Below are positions 54,853 through 63,892 of a stretch of 64,000 bases of DNA, piece after piece. The notes beneath the pieces are model-generated. The model had not been told where the DNA came from and did not search any database. It was given only the letters and a program-made list of their open reading frames with translations. The DNA comes from an uncultured Roseiflexaceae bacterium (lineage in GTDB: Bacteria; Chloroflexota; Chloroflexia; Chloroflexales; Roseiflexaceae), in contig CALKHR010000197.1 of the NCBI GenBank assembly GCA_937988885.1, positions 1 through 64,000 on the forward strand, read 5' to 3'. The stretch's first letter is position 1. Each line of letters starts with the position of its first letter. The translations under genes were made by a program, and so were the position numbers.

Positions 54853-54941
54853 GCGATGCGAGTGCGCCTCTGTCCGCGCCCGACGAGGCGAACTCGGCGT
54901 TCTGCGGGCCAATAGACCCGCAGAACGAGCGGTGGATTTGG

Positions 54942-57900
54942 TTAGCGCCGAATCATCGGCATGGTGATGCGGTACGTGTTGTACAAGAACTCGTTGGAGT
55001 TGCCGCCACCCGGCGCAGGGTTCTGCACCTTCAGCACGCCCGAGCCTTTGCCGTACAGCGCGGCTGGCACGCTGATGCGCAGTTGCGTAGCGTTGACATA
55101 CGTGACTGTAACGCTGGTGTTGTTCCATGTCACGGTGCTATTGGGCATAAAGCCGCTGCCGCCGATCGTGAAGGTGAAGGCGTTGTTGGCGACCCCCGCT
55201 GCAGGCACCACGCTCGCGATGGTGGGCTTGGGGTTCTCCTCCAGCGCGCCGATGCGGAAGGTCGCCGCGTTCGATGCGCCGCCACCCGGCGCAGGGTTCT
55301 GCACTTGCACGCTCATATTGCCCACGCTGGTCAGGTCGGTGCCGTTGAGCAGCATATGCACCTCGGTGGCGCTGACGAAGGTGGTGAGGCGATCCTCGCC
55401 GTTCCACGTGGCCTGCGCGCCCTGCACGAAGTTGTTGCCCTTGATGACCACGTTCAGCGCGCCGTTCGCTCCAATGGTGATGAAGCTTGGGCTGATGCTA
55501 GTGATGGTCGGCACGGGATTTTGACCCGGCGCAGCGACGTTGAAGGCCTCGATGTTCGAGTTGCCGCCACCCGGCGCGGGGTTGCTGACGCGCACCGCGA
55601 GGTTGCCCGGGTTCTGCAGGTCGCTCGCTGTGAGCTGCACTTGCAACGTGCTGGGGCTGACGTATGTGGTGATGCGCTGCACGCCGTTGATCGAGACAGT
55701 CGAGGTGTTCAGGAAGTTCGAGCCTTTCACGGTGAGCAGCGTGGCTGGATCGCCCGCCAGTGCGCCGCTGGGGCTGAGCTCGCTGATCGAGGGCACCGGG
55801 TTCTGGTTCGGCTGCACAATCGTGAAGGTGAGCGTATTGGACGTGCCGCCTCCCGGTGAGGGGTTGTTGACGGTCACGCTGCGCGAGCCAGCCTGCGTGA
55901 GCAGATTGGCGGGCACCGTCACCTGCAGTTGGTTGCTGCCCAGGTAGGTGGGTGTCAGGTTCGTGGCATTGTTCCAGCGCACCACCGAGTCGGGCAGAAA
56001 GTCGGAGCCGTTCAGCACGAGTGTGAGCGCGCCAGAGCCAGCGGTGGCCGAGGCAGGCTGCAGCGATGTGAGCGTCGCTTTGGGATTCGGGCGCAGCAGC
56101 GTGACGAGGCGGTCGTCTTCGAAGCCGCTCACGTGAATACTGCGATTCTCCGGCCCAACCGCGATGTCGCGCGCACCAGCAAGCGGTGGCTGCCCGTTGT
56201 TATTGCGCTTGACCACTTGGATGAAGGTGAGCTTGCCGCTCTCGGGGTCGCGCTCGAAGGCGGCGACGGCATTATCGTGGAAGCCCGTGGCGTAGAGGAT
56301 GCTGCCATCGGGGCTGAGCGCTGTCGAGCTGGTGCTTGACAAGCCATCGATTGTGCGACCGAGCGCATCGGTGCCGCCGTCGGTGTACGTGGCGATATGA
56401 GTGAGCCTACCAGTGGCAAGGTTGCGCTCCAAGACGACGATGGAGTTGCTATCGAAGCTGGAGGCGTAGAGATGCTTGCCATCCTGGCTAATGGTGATGC
56501 GGAAGACGCCGTTGAGACTAGGGATCTGCGATTGGCTCACGACCGAATCGTAGGTGAGTTTCCCATCGGTGGCGTTGCGCTTAAAGACCGTGATCGTGTC
56601 GGGGTTTTTGTGATAGCTGGCAGCGTAGAGATACGCGCCATCGGGGCTGATCGCCAGGTCGTAGACACCATTGAGGTTGGAATTGGTCACGCGCTGCACA
56701 AACCTTGGTCCAACGTGCAATTGTCCTAAAGTTGTGACCAAGCTGCCATCGACACTGCTACGTCGAATGACGTTGATGGCGCTGCCTCCGTTGGCTGCGG
56801 CAGTGACACCACTAAAGTAGATGTATTGGCCATCGGGGCTGAGGGCGAAGCCGTAGGTGCCCTGCATGCCTGTGATATTGCCATCGCAGGGGATCGGTAG
56901 ACAGCCGTAGCCCATCCCTTCTTTCACTTGATCCAGGAAGGTGAGCTGCCCGGTGACAGTATCGCGCTTGTAGGCCCGCAACGTATTGGCCTGCGGTGAG
57001 GTCACGTACACATTCTCGCCATCGGGGCTAACATACACCCGTATCGCACCGTTGAGATCGACCGAATCCGTAAACGATTGGATTGGAAGGGCTGTGAGTG
57101 TGCCCGTTTGCGGGTCGCGCGCATAGACGTGGAGCGACTTGGATTGTGTGCTGACCACATACAGGTGCCGTCCATCCGGGCTGAGCGCCACGCCGTAGGG
57201 GCCATTAAATGCGATCACGCCACCTGTGACGCTGCTGGCGCTAGTGGGTTCGAGCGCGAGCGGTGGCACGGTTTTGCCCATACAGCTCAGGTTGAACAGC
57301 ACAGTCGGCTTGGTGGGGTCGTTAGTGTTCATTTGGAGCGTGGCGCTGCGCAAGCCGGGCGCAGTGGGTGTACAGCTAATCGACACATCCACTGGTGCGT
57401 GGTTGTTTGTCAGGCTCAGGCTGAAGCCGCCGCCGATCGAGAAATCGCCCGGGTGCGCGCCACCCAGCACCGGATTAGTGACGTTGAGGGTGGCGTTGCC
57501 CTGCTCGCTGATTTGCAGCTTGCGCTCGACGGTGCTGCCCACCAGCACGGTGCCGAAGTCGATCGGGCCGGGCGCTTGGGGCAACGAGCCGAAGCCGGGT
57601 ACGGGCTGCTGCATGGCGTTGCAGGTCAGATTGAAGCTCACCAACGGCTTGGTGGGATCGTTCGTAGCGAAGTTGAAGGTGGCCTGGCGCAAACTGGCGG
57701 TATTGCCAGTTGGCTGGCAGCGCAGCACCAACGAGAACTCGTCGCTGTTGATGCTCGACAGGTCGGTTAGCAAGCTGAAGTCGTTGGCGTTGCTGCCTGT
57801 GATGGTGGGATTGCTCAGCTTGAGCTTGTTGTCGCCGGTGTTGACGACGTTGATGGTAGCGTTTTGGCTGCTGCCCAACAACACATTGCCGAAGTGAATC

Positions 57901-59552
57901 GGGCCGGGAGGTGTGGGCGTGGAACTGAAGCCAGCCTGTGGCGGATCAACCTCGATGGCGCCGATGTCGCAGGCGGCGCCTTTGGGGCGCGGCTCGCCAC
58001 GCTGATCCTTGTTATCGACCAGAGCGCTGCTGCAGACGGTGTTGTTGCCCGCGTCGATCGCCGGGCTGCCGTTCTTCGGCTTCTGCGAGATCAGAGCGGC
58101 GATCGGCCCGCCGTTGAAGTTCGGGCTGTCGAGCGCGGCGCTCTTATTGATGATGTCGCCGCTCTGCACGAACCCGCAGGTATTGGCGCTATCGAGGTTA
58201 TTGCCATCGGAGGTGAGCGATAGCGCAGCAGCGCTGCCATCGGCGCAGTTGCTCGGCAGGTTGCCGTCCATAATGGTGTTCACAACCCGCACAATGTCGT
58301 AGTTCGGCTCCTGGCTGTAGTATGCACCACCCTCACCGACGGCAGTGTTGAGTGAGAAGGTGCTGTTAATGATCCGACCGATGTTGCCGTCGGTGATGTA
58401 GTAATCGGCGATTGCGCCGCCCTTCTCTGCCGCCGCATTAGCGATAAAGCTCGAATTGACGATGCTGTAGCGTGAGAAGCGCTGCGGCGGCGAGTTCTGT
58501 GTGCCGCTGACCGCATCGCCGTTCGCCAGGGCACCGCCGTTGTTCGAGGCGGCGTTGTTGAGGAACACGGTGCTGGTGATCGCCACCGAGCCCCAGTTCA
58601 GGATCGCGCCGCCGGGACGGGGTGAAGAGATCGGGACACCCGCCAAGTTGCCCTGGAACGACGAACTCTCGATCTGCAACTGCGCTTGTGGGCTGGTGTT
58701 GGAGTTGTTGTTGAAGATCGCGCCACCGCCGCTCTTCGGCGTCAGGTTGCCGTTGAACACCGAGCGGATGATGCGGACGGGCTTGAGATTGCCGTTCGGC
58801 TGAATGGCGATCGCGCCGCCGCCATTGCCAGCGTCACCATTGGCGATGTTGCCGTTGAACACCGTGTCGCTGATCTCGACCTCGCCACCCTTGATGAAGA
58901 TCGCGCCGCCGCTGTTCGCGCTGACGTTGCCGTTGAACACCGAACCGGTGATCTGCAACTTGCCGCTATTCTCGATAGCGCCGCCGCTGCCACCCGAGAT
59001 GGTGTTGCCGGTGAAGTTGCCGCCAGCGATGCGTAGGGTGCCGCGATTCGAGATCGCCGCGCCTCCCACGAGCGCGCTGTTATTCATAAACGAGACACCC
59101 GCCAAGTTCGCCGTGGCGCTCTCGTGAACGTCCATCGCGATGGTGGTGCCATCCTTAACTGTCACGTTGATCAGATTGAGCGTGCCGCCATCGAGGTCGA
59201 AAGTGATGGTCGGCCCAGCCACGATCACGACTGGCCCCATCAGCGTCACATTGCTGTCATCGACCAAGTTGGGGAACTGATCGGTTGAATAGATCGTGCT
59301 CACGCTAAAGTCGATCAACACTGGGCCAGAGACCTCGGGGCCACAGTCGGTATTCGGGCGCAGCGCGATGGCGGTCTGCATCGCTTCGATGATCGAACAC
59401 TTCCCGTCGTTGTTGATCTTGTCGGCACTAGTATTCACTGTGATTTTTGCTGGTAGCACATCCGCCTGCGCCGACGGCACAATCAGCAAAAAGACGAGCA
59501 GCATCCCAAGCAGAAGCTGCCAAGTGTGACGAATAGGTGGTAGTTTTTGCAT
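54942..59552 (-). CDS. 1536-residue exported mosaic protein (beta-helix, ASH domains, beta-propeller, IPT repeats)
   Basis: An N-terminal signal peptide (about 1-30, LLLGMLLVFLLIVPSAQA) marks export. A CSLREA-like motif (KCSIIEAMQTAIALRPNTDCG) follows near residue 50. Residues about 100-540 form a right-handed beta-helix of short Asn/Gly-rich repeats. Two choice-of-anchor-D/ASH domains occupy about 550-770. A lactonase-like beta-propeller with repeated LSPDG-YLY and SPDGxxxY phrases spans about 775-1165. Four IPT/TIG domains ending in PAPGGG(T/N/A)SN complete it. No clear membrane anchor or sorting signal is visible. It is probably a large surface or secreted adhesin-like protein. GAGAG lies before the ATG. 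Confidence 0.88.
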   Translation of the reverse strand: MQKLPPIRHTWQLLLGMLLVFLLIVPSAQADVLPAKITVNTSADKINNDGKCSIIEAMQTAIALRPNTDCGPEVSGPVLIDFSVSTIYSTDQFPNLVDDSNVTLMGPVVIVAGPTITFDLDGGTLNLINVTVKDGTTIAMDVHESATANLAGVSFMNNSALVGGAAISNRGTLRIAGGNFTGNTISGGSGGAIENSGKLQITGSVFNGNVSANSGGAIFIKGGEVEISDTVFNGNIANGDAGNGGGAIAIQPNGNLKPVRIIRSVFNGNLTPKSGGGAIFNNNSNTSPQAQLQIESSSFQGNLAGVPISSPRPGGAILNWGSVAITSTVFLNNAASNNGGALANGDAVSGTQNSPPQRFSRYSIVNSSFIANAAAEKGGAIADYYITDGNIGRIINSTFSLNTAVGEGGAYYSQEPNYDIVRVVNTIMDGNLPSNCADGSAAALSLTSDGNNLDSANTCGFVQSGDIINKSAALDSPNFNGGPIAALISQKPKNGSPAIDAGNNTVCSSALVDNKDQRGEPRPKGAACDIGAIEVDPPQAGFSSTPTPPGPIHFGNVLLGSSQNATINVVNTGDNKLKLSNPTITGSNANDFSLLTDLSSINSDEFSLVLRCQPTGNTASLRQATFNFATNDPTKPLVSFNLTCNAMQQPVPGFGSLPQAPGPIDFGTVLVGSTVERKLQISEQGNATLNVTNPVLGGAHPGDFSIGGGFSLSLTNNHAPVDVSISCTPTAPGLRSATLQMNTNDPTKPTVLFNLSCMGKTVPPLALEPTSASSVTGGVIAFNGPYGVALSPDGRHLYVVSTQSKSLHVYARDPQTGTLTALPIQSFTDSVDLNGAIRVYVSPDGENVYVTSPQANTLRAYKRDTVTGQLTFLDQVKEGMGYGCLPIPCDGNITGMQGTYGFALSPDGQYIYFSGVTAAANGGSAINVIRRSSVDGSLVTTLGQLHVGPRFVQRVTNSNLNGVYDLAISPDGAYLYAASYHKNPDTITVFKRNATDGKLTYDSVVSQSQIPSLNGVFRITISQDGKHLYASSFDSNSIVVLERNLATGRLTHIATYTDGGTDALGRTIDGLSSTSSTALSPDGSILYATGFHDNAVAAFERDPESGKLTFIQVVKRNNNGQPPLAGARDIAVGPENRSIHVSGFEDDRLVTLLRPNPKATLTSLQPASATAGSGALTLVLNGSDFLPDSVVRWNNATNLTPTYLGSNQLQVTVPANLLTQAGSRSVTVNNPSPGGGTSNTLTFTIVQPNQNPVPSISELSPSGALAGDPATLLTVKGSNFLNTSTVSINGVQRITTYVSPSTLQVQLTASDLQNPGNLAVRVSNPAPGGGNSNIEAFNVAAPGQNPVPTITSISPSFITIGANGALNVVIKGNNFVQGAQATWNGEDRLTTFVSATEVHMLLNGTDLTSVGNMSVQVQNPAPGGGASNAATFRIGALEENPKPTIASVVPAAGVANNAFTFTIGGSGFMPNSTVTWNNTSVTVTYVNATQLRISVPAALYGKGSGVLKVQNPAPGGGNSNEFLYNTYRITMPMIRR

Positions 59553-60078
59553 GTGGCTCTCTCGACTCTATTCGCTTCGATATTCGTTCTGTTGTAGAAG
59601 TTGCTGTTCACAGGGCCAATATGGTTTGTGATGCGCTGTTTTAGCGCTATCGTTCACCAAATAGCCCGTCTGTAGTTGGTTTACTGCATCACCATGCCGT
59701 ATCCTTGGAGACGATTGATGCGTTATTGCTTATGAATGTGTTGTTAATTCGTTAAAGCATATGATCTGTTGTGCCGCTTAACGCATAGGCGTTATTCCAT
59801 TGAGAGGCAGCAATCTGACTATTTTTCATCAGGAACGTATCCGATCTCGGCCTAATGGATGGTGGTTGTTGTAGCGATCACTTGTACAATGACATCGGTG
59901 CACGCCTTGAGACTTCGAGGAATGGTGAGGCCGGTGAGACACGTCCTAGAATCGTAGGGTGGCACCAAGGGAACGCATATGGCCCGTGGGCCATTGAAAG
60001 AGGAGAGGGAACGGACAAAGCCACGAGACACACCAGAGAGGCTTGATGATGCGCCCCGTGGCCTTGTTTTTGGACACA
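59553..60078. other. Intergenic region with a weak hairpin
   Basis: No gene found. Its low end should contain the promoter of the giant exported protein. Near 60020-60062 a GCCACG/CGTGGC pair with a 31-nt loop may act as a weak 3' structure for the minus-strand lipoprotein gene ending at 60079. Confidence 0.4.
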
Positions 60079-60555
60079 TTACTGGGTCGCGAGCGAGATA
60101 ATCAACTCTTTCTCACTGGGGTCGACGGGCGAGGCGACCATCACAAGCGTGACGTTCTGCTTGCCCTTCTGCCAGTTGGTGGTCTGGAACAAATCGTTGC
60201 CCTGGTTGGCCTGCTCCAGAATACCGCTGACAAGGCTGTTGGTGCCCCAACCCTGGGCTTTCAACTCTTTATCGTAAAAGGCTTTGACATCGTCCCACTT
60301 CGCATTTTCTGGCAGACGGAAACCCTTCTGCTCGACCGAACCGCCGATACCAATCTGGCTGCGCAGAGCTGCATCGGTCTGACCATTGTTCGCCAAGGTG
60401 TCGGCCAGAGCGCTTTCGCCCTCCTGCAGGGCCACCGCACCAGGGTACACCGGCAGATCGTTCACGGTAACAGCAGCGCTGCCTCCACAAGCTGCTAAAC
60501 CAAGGGCCATGAGCAGCGTAACGGTCGAAAGTATGATCTTTGTGTGGAATTTCAT
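60079..60555 (-). CDS. Small lipoprotein of unknown function
   Basis: This 158-residue protein has a lipoprotein signal peptide ending in LGLAACGG. The mature part begins VTVNDLPVYPGAVALQEGESALADTLANN and ends with ASPVDPSEKELIISLATQ. The LPVYPGAV opening is seen in several Chloroflexota lipoproteins and in families with a small alpha/beta fold, but I cannot name a function. A GGAGG site precedes the ATG. It is divergent from the XRE-NB-ARC-TPR gene, with 232 bp between starts; the two may share regulation. Confidence 0.75.
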   Translation of the reverse strand: MKFHTKIILSTVTLLMALGLAACGGSAAVTVNDLPVYPGAVALQEGESALADTLANNGQTDAALRSQIGIGGSVEQKGFRLPENAKWDDVKAFYDKELKAQGWGTNSLVSGILEQANQGNDLFQTTNWQKGKQNVTLVMVASPVDPSEKELIISLATQ

Positions 60556-60787
60556 CGTATTCCTCCATCTGTACTAAATTGTTGTTCAACGATACTGCAA
60601 GAACATCGACTAGTCGTATATCGCCAGTTGATATTCATTTCGATGTTGGTATTACACCACAACCTGGACAAAGATGATAGATCGCTGTTCGATACCTGAT
60701 CCGATACAAAAAACGATACAATCGGATTTTAATTATTCGTACGCTACCTTGTCGGTGATAATTTAGTACGACAATGGAGGACGGGGT

Positions 60788-63403
60788 ATGTACGGTGATG
60801 CTCCATTTGGTAATTGGTTGCGCCAACGTCGTCGCATGCTCGATCTGACCCAATCAGATTTGGCGCGTCAGGTTGGATGCTCCGAGATCACCATCCGCAA
60901 AATCGAATCGGGTGAACGTACTCCCTCGCGCCAAGTTGCCGAGTTATTAGCAACATGCCTGAGTGTGCCCCCGTCCGACCGCTCATCGTTCATCGCCTAT
61001 GCTCGCGGGATTGCGCGGCCAAGCCGCTCGCCCCAGCCTCCCATTCACTCGCCGAGCACGCCATCGATGGTGAGCCCGCTCGCCTCGCTCACGCGCCTGC
61101 TTGGCCGTGAACAAGATATCGAGCAGGTCCGCGCTCGGCTGCTCGAAGAGCATGTACGGCTCCTCACGCTGGTTGGCCCGCCCGGCATCGGCAAAACGCG
61201 CCTGGGCCTGTACATCGCCGAGCAATTGCAATCGGAATTCGCCGATGGCGTGTGTGTCGTCTCGCTCGCGCCCATCCGCGATCCGAGCCTGGTGCTGCCC
61301 ACCCTGATCTCCACGCTCAGCCTGCGCCACCGTGGCGACCAACTGCCGCTCGCGACTCTGGCCACAGCGCTGCGCAACAAACACATGCTGCTCGTGTTCG
61401 ACAACGCCGAGCACGTGCTAGGCGCAGCCCCGCAGATCGCCGAACTGCTGCGCATGGCCCCGCGCCTCAAGGCGCTCGTCACCAGCCGCTCGGCGCTGCA
61501 CATCAGCGGCGAACAACTGCACACCGTGGCCCCGCTCGCCCTGCCCGACACCAAAGCGCAGCGATCGCCCGAACAACTGCTGGAGAGCAGCCCGGCGATC
61601 CAACTGTTCGTCGAACGGCTGCGCGCCGTACAACCCAACTTCACACCAACGCCGGAAAACCTCGTGGAGATCGCCAACCTCTGCCGCCGCCTCGATGGCG
61701 TGCCGCTCGCCATCGAACTAGCCGCAGCGCGTGGTCGGCTCTTTGCGCCCGGCGCACTGCTCGCCCGCATCTCCGGCTCAACCGGCAGCGGCGCACTCGG
61801 CTTACTGGTCGATGGCCCCTACGACCTGCCCGCCCATCAGCGCACCCTGCGCAGCACCATCGATTGGAGCTACGCCCTGCTCGAACCCGCCGAGCGCGAA
61901 ATCTTCGCGCAATTGGGCGTCTTTGTGGGCAGCTTCACCGCCGAAGCCGTCGAGGCGATCTGCCAGACCAGTACCGACTTCTTCGGCTCCGTGCTCGACA
62001 TCCTGATGAGTTTGGTGCGCCACAGTCTGCTCCAAGTCGAAGTGCTGCCCGACGGACAATCGCGCTTCTCACTGTTCGAGACACTGCGCGAATACGCACA
62101 ACTGCACCTCAACAAATCGCCGCAGCAGGCCGCCACGCAGCAGCGCCACGCAGCCTACTACCGCGAACTGACGCTAACGGCGCTCAAACCCTGCGGCTGC
62201 ATTGCCAAAGGTCAAGACAACTGCCTGCGCGACGACGACAACAACATCCGCGCGGCCCTGGAGTGGCACGCCCAACACGATCCGCTGATGGGCCTGCATT
62301 GGGCTGCGGTAATGCGCACCTTCTGGCTCGTGCGCTGCTACCTGAGCGAAGGGCGCACCTGGCTGGCACGCTTCTTCGCCCTCGGCTCTGCGCAACTCAC
62401 CACCGACCTACGGGCTGATGCGCTGTTCACCATAGGATTTTTGGCGTACCACCAAGGCGACAGTCAACAGGCCAACAAGGCGCTGAGCGAGAGCCTAGAG
62501 CTATACCAACAGATCGAAAACCAACAAGGTATTGCCAATGCGCTGCTCTACCTGGGGCGGGTCGATCTGCTCCACTCCGGCTACGAGCGGGCCGAGCAGC
62601 GCGCCAACGAAAGCCTAGCGATCTTCCGCCGCATCAACGACCTCGGCAACGCCGCCGAAGCACTGCGCTGCCTCTCGCTGATCGCCAAAGATCGCGGCGA
62701 CATGCAGCGGGCCGAGCAACTCAGCCTCGAAGGCATCCAACTCTATCGGCAGGCCGGCGACCGTTGGGGCGTCGCCCGCTCGCTCTACAACCTCTCATCG
62801 ATGGCCTACTGGCAGAACGATCTGGAGCGTTCGGAACAATTGGCCGAGCAAGCGGCAGACTATTTTGAGGAACTAGACGACACAATCGGGCTAGCCTACG
62901 CCATCGAAGGCATCGGCATGGTCGCCTACAAACAAGCCCGCTACGAGGAGGCCGAACAGGCACTGAAGCGCAGTTTAGCGCTGATGCAAGGTCTAGAGGA
63001 ACAGGTGGGCATCGCACTTATGCAACACGAACTGGGCCTGGTGGAACTCGCGCGCGGTCGCTACGAATCCTCGATCATCTGGCAACGCCAAGCGCTCGAA
63101 TTGGCCTGGAACATCGGCGAACGGCGCCGCGTCGCCTTCTGCCTCGAAGGGCTAGCAGCCGCCTTGATGCACAGCCAACCGCTCAAAGCCGTGCACATCC
63201 TCGGCAAGGCCGAGGCCATGCGCGAAACGATCGGCACGCCGCTCCCGCCCTCCGAACAAGCATCGTACCGAGCGACGATCGCCAACTTACGCACGATCCT
63301 CAACGACGACGAAGCATTTGAGTTAGCGTGGCAGGCTGGCCGCGCACAACCGCCCGCCGAAGCGATCAAAGAACTCTTGGCGAGCCTGCCCAGCGCAGCC
63401 TAA
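60788..63403 (+). CDS. XRE-NB-ARC-TPR regulator (STAND family)
   Basis: This 871-residue protein has an N-terminal XRE-type helix-turn-helix (about 8-66: LRQRRRMLDLTQSDLARQVGCSEITIRKIESGERTPS). An NB-ARC/STAND ATPase spans about 100-380, with P-loop GPPGIGKTR and Walker B HMLLVFDNAEHV. A winged-helix-like region (about 380-480) is followed by a set of TPR helices to the end (YLGRVDLLHSGYERAEQ and similar units). STAND proteins bind ATP, oligomerise on ligand binding and control transcription. GGAGGACGGG precedes the ATG. Ligand and target genes are not known; the neighbouring lipoprotein gene is divergent. Confidence 0.9.
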   Translation: MYGDAPFGNWLRQRRRMLDLTQSDLARQVGCSEITIRKIESGERTPSRQVAELLATCLSVPPSDRSSFIAYARGIARPSRSPQPPIHSPSTPSMVSPLASLTRLLGREQDIEQVRARLLEEHVRLLTLVGPPGIGKTRLGLYIAEQLQSEFADGVCVVSLAPIRDPSLVLPTLISTLSLRHRGDQLPLATLATALRNKHMLLVFDNAEHVLGAAPQIAELLRMAPRLKALVTSRSALHISGEQLHTVAPLALPDTKAQRSPEQLLESSPAIQLFVERLRAVQPNFTPTPENLVEIANLCRRLDGVPLAIELAAARGRLFAPGALLARISGSTGSGALGLLVDGPYDLPAHQRTLRSTIDWSYALLEPAEREIFAQLGVFVGSFTAEAVEAICQTSTDFFGSVLDILMSLVRHSLLQVEVLPDGQSRFSLFETLREYAQLHLNKSPQQAATQQRHAAYYRELTLTALKPCGCIAKGQDNCLRDDDNNIRAALEWHAQHDPLMGLHWAAVMRTFWLVRCYLSEGRTWLARFFALGSAQLTTDLRADALFTIGFLAYHQGDSQQANKALSESLELYQQIENQQGIANALLYLGRVDLLHSGYERAEQRANESLAIFRRINDLGNAAEALRCLSLIAKDRGDMQRAEQLSLEGIQLYRQAGDRWGVARSLYNLSSMAYWQNDLERSEQLAEQAADYFEELDDTIGLAYAIEGIGMVAYKQARYEEAEQALKRSLALMQGLEEQVGIALMQHELGLVELARGRYESSIIWQRQALELAWNIGERRRVAFCLEGLAAALMHSQPLKAVHILGKAEAMRETIGTPLPPSEQASYRATIANLRTILNDDEAFELAWQAGRAQPPAEAIKELLASLPSAA

Positions 63404-63675
63404 TGCCTCATGCCGCGTTCACTCCGCAAAGCGGATGATGCTTGGGGAAAAGAAACCGCGAACCAGCCGCAGCGCCCGTGGTCATGCCCCCGCTTACGAG
63501 TACAGTTTGGGCAGCATCGCAGTCCGGGCAATACTCACGCAGTTGCGCATGGCCTCGCCACCTCAGCGCGTTTCGCAGCCATCATACCAAATCCGAATGA
63601 TTACTTATACAAACGGCACGTGAATGTGATAGCGTGATACTGGTTTTCAACTGATACCTACATCTCCCGAAAACA

Positions 63676-63718
63676 TGTGATGTCGAGGCGCTGCGCGTAG
63701 CAGCGCCTCGACATCACA
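63676..63718. repeat. 43-bp palindromic dispersed repeat, copy 2
   Basis: A nearly perfect palindrome TGTGATGTCGAGGCGCTGC with its complement, same length as copy 1 at 32626-32668. Compared with copy 1 it has six differences; positions 5 and 39 changed together to keep pairing. Its stem is more complete than copy 1. Confidence 0.8.
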
Positions 63719-63768
63719 AAAAGAAGAAAGTACCTTGCTGCCGCAGGCTAATACTGCTTTTCATAACA

Positions 63769-63791
63769 ACTGTCCAACCGGATTTAGTATC
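63769..63791 (-). repeat. Dispersed 23-bp element, minus-strand copy
   Basis: On the minus strand this reads GATACTAAATCCGGTTGGACAGT, matching 54429-54451 at 20 of 23 positions. Confidence 0.6.
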
Positions 63792-63831
63792 ACGCGGCAT
63801 CTTCGAAGGCTACAACGGCTGCGAAATCCTC

Positions 63832-63873
63832 ACAAAAACAAAATCGACCATCCGCACCTCGCAGATGGTCGAT
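63832..63873 (-). terminator. Terminator of the partial TPR-like gene
   Basis: On the minus strand ATCGACCATC and GATGGTCGAT form a 10-bp perfect stem with an 11-nt loop, followed by TTTGTTTTTG. It lies 20 bp past the stop at 63893. Confidence 0.85.
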
Positions 63874-63892
63874 CCAACGCAGCACCCAATCT

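Larger units (their letters stand above)
54364..54941. other. Noncoding region with dispersed repeat fragments and hairpins
   Basis: No supported gene in this 578-bp stretch. It holds a 23-bp copy of the AATC-GGTTGGACAGT element at 54429-54451, a phrase of the type CCTGAGCGAAGCGAA-GAGATCTC near 54560-54595, and a perfect 10-bp inverted repeat CGATCCAGTC/GACTGGATCG at 54710-54740. Two more hairpins lie at 54825-54852 (terminator) and 54899-54926, the latter with stem GTTCTGCGGG. Confidence 0.55.
63404..63892. other. Noncoding region with palindromic and AATCC-type repeats
   Basis: No gene seen. It carries the second 43-bp palindromic repeat (63676-63718) and a minus-orientation copy of the 23-bp element (63769-63791), 50 bp apart. 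A further partial ATACCAAATCC word is near 63590. The terminator of the partial gene follows at 63832-63873. Confidence 0.55.

Noticed and set aside
54990..56080. Regular DNA repeats resembling a CRISPR or tandem array
   Set aside because: They are the coding repeats of the IPT/TIG domains (PAPGGG-SN phrases), with variable spacing.
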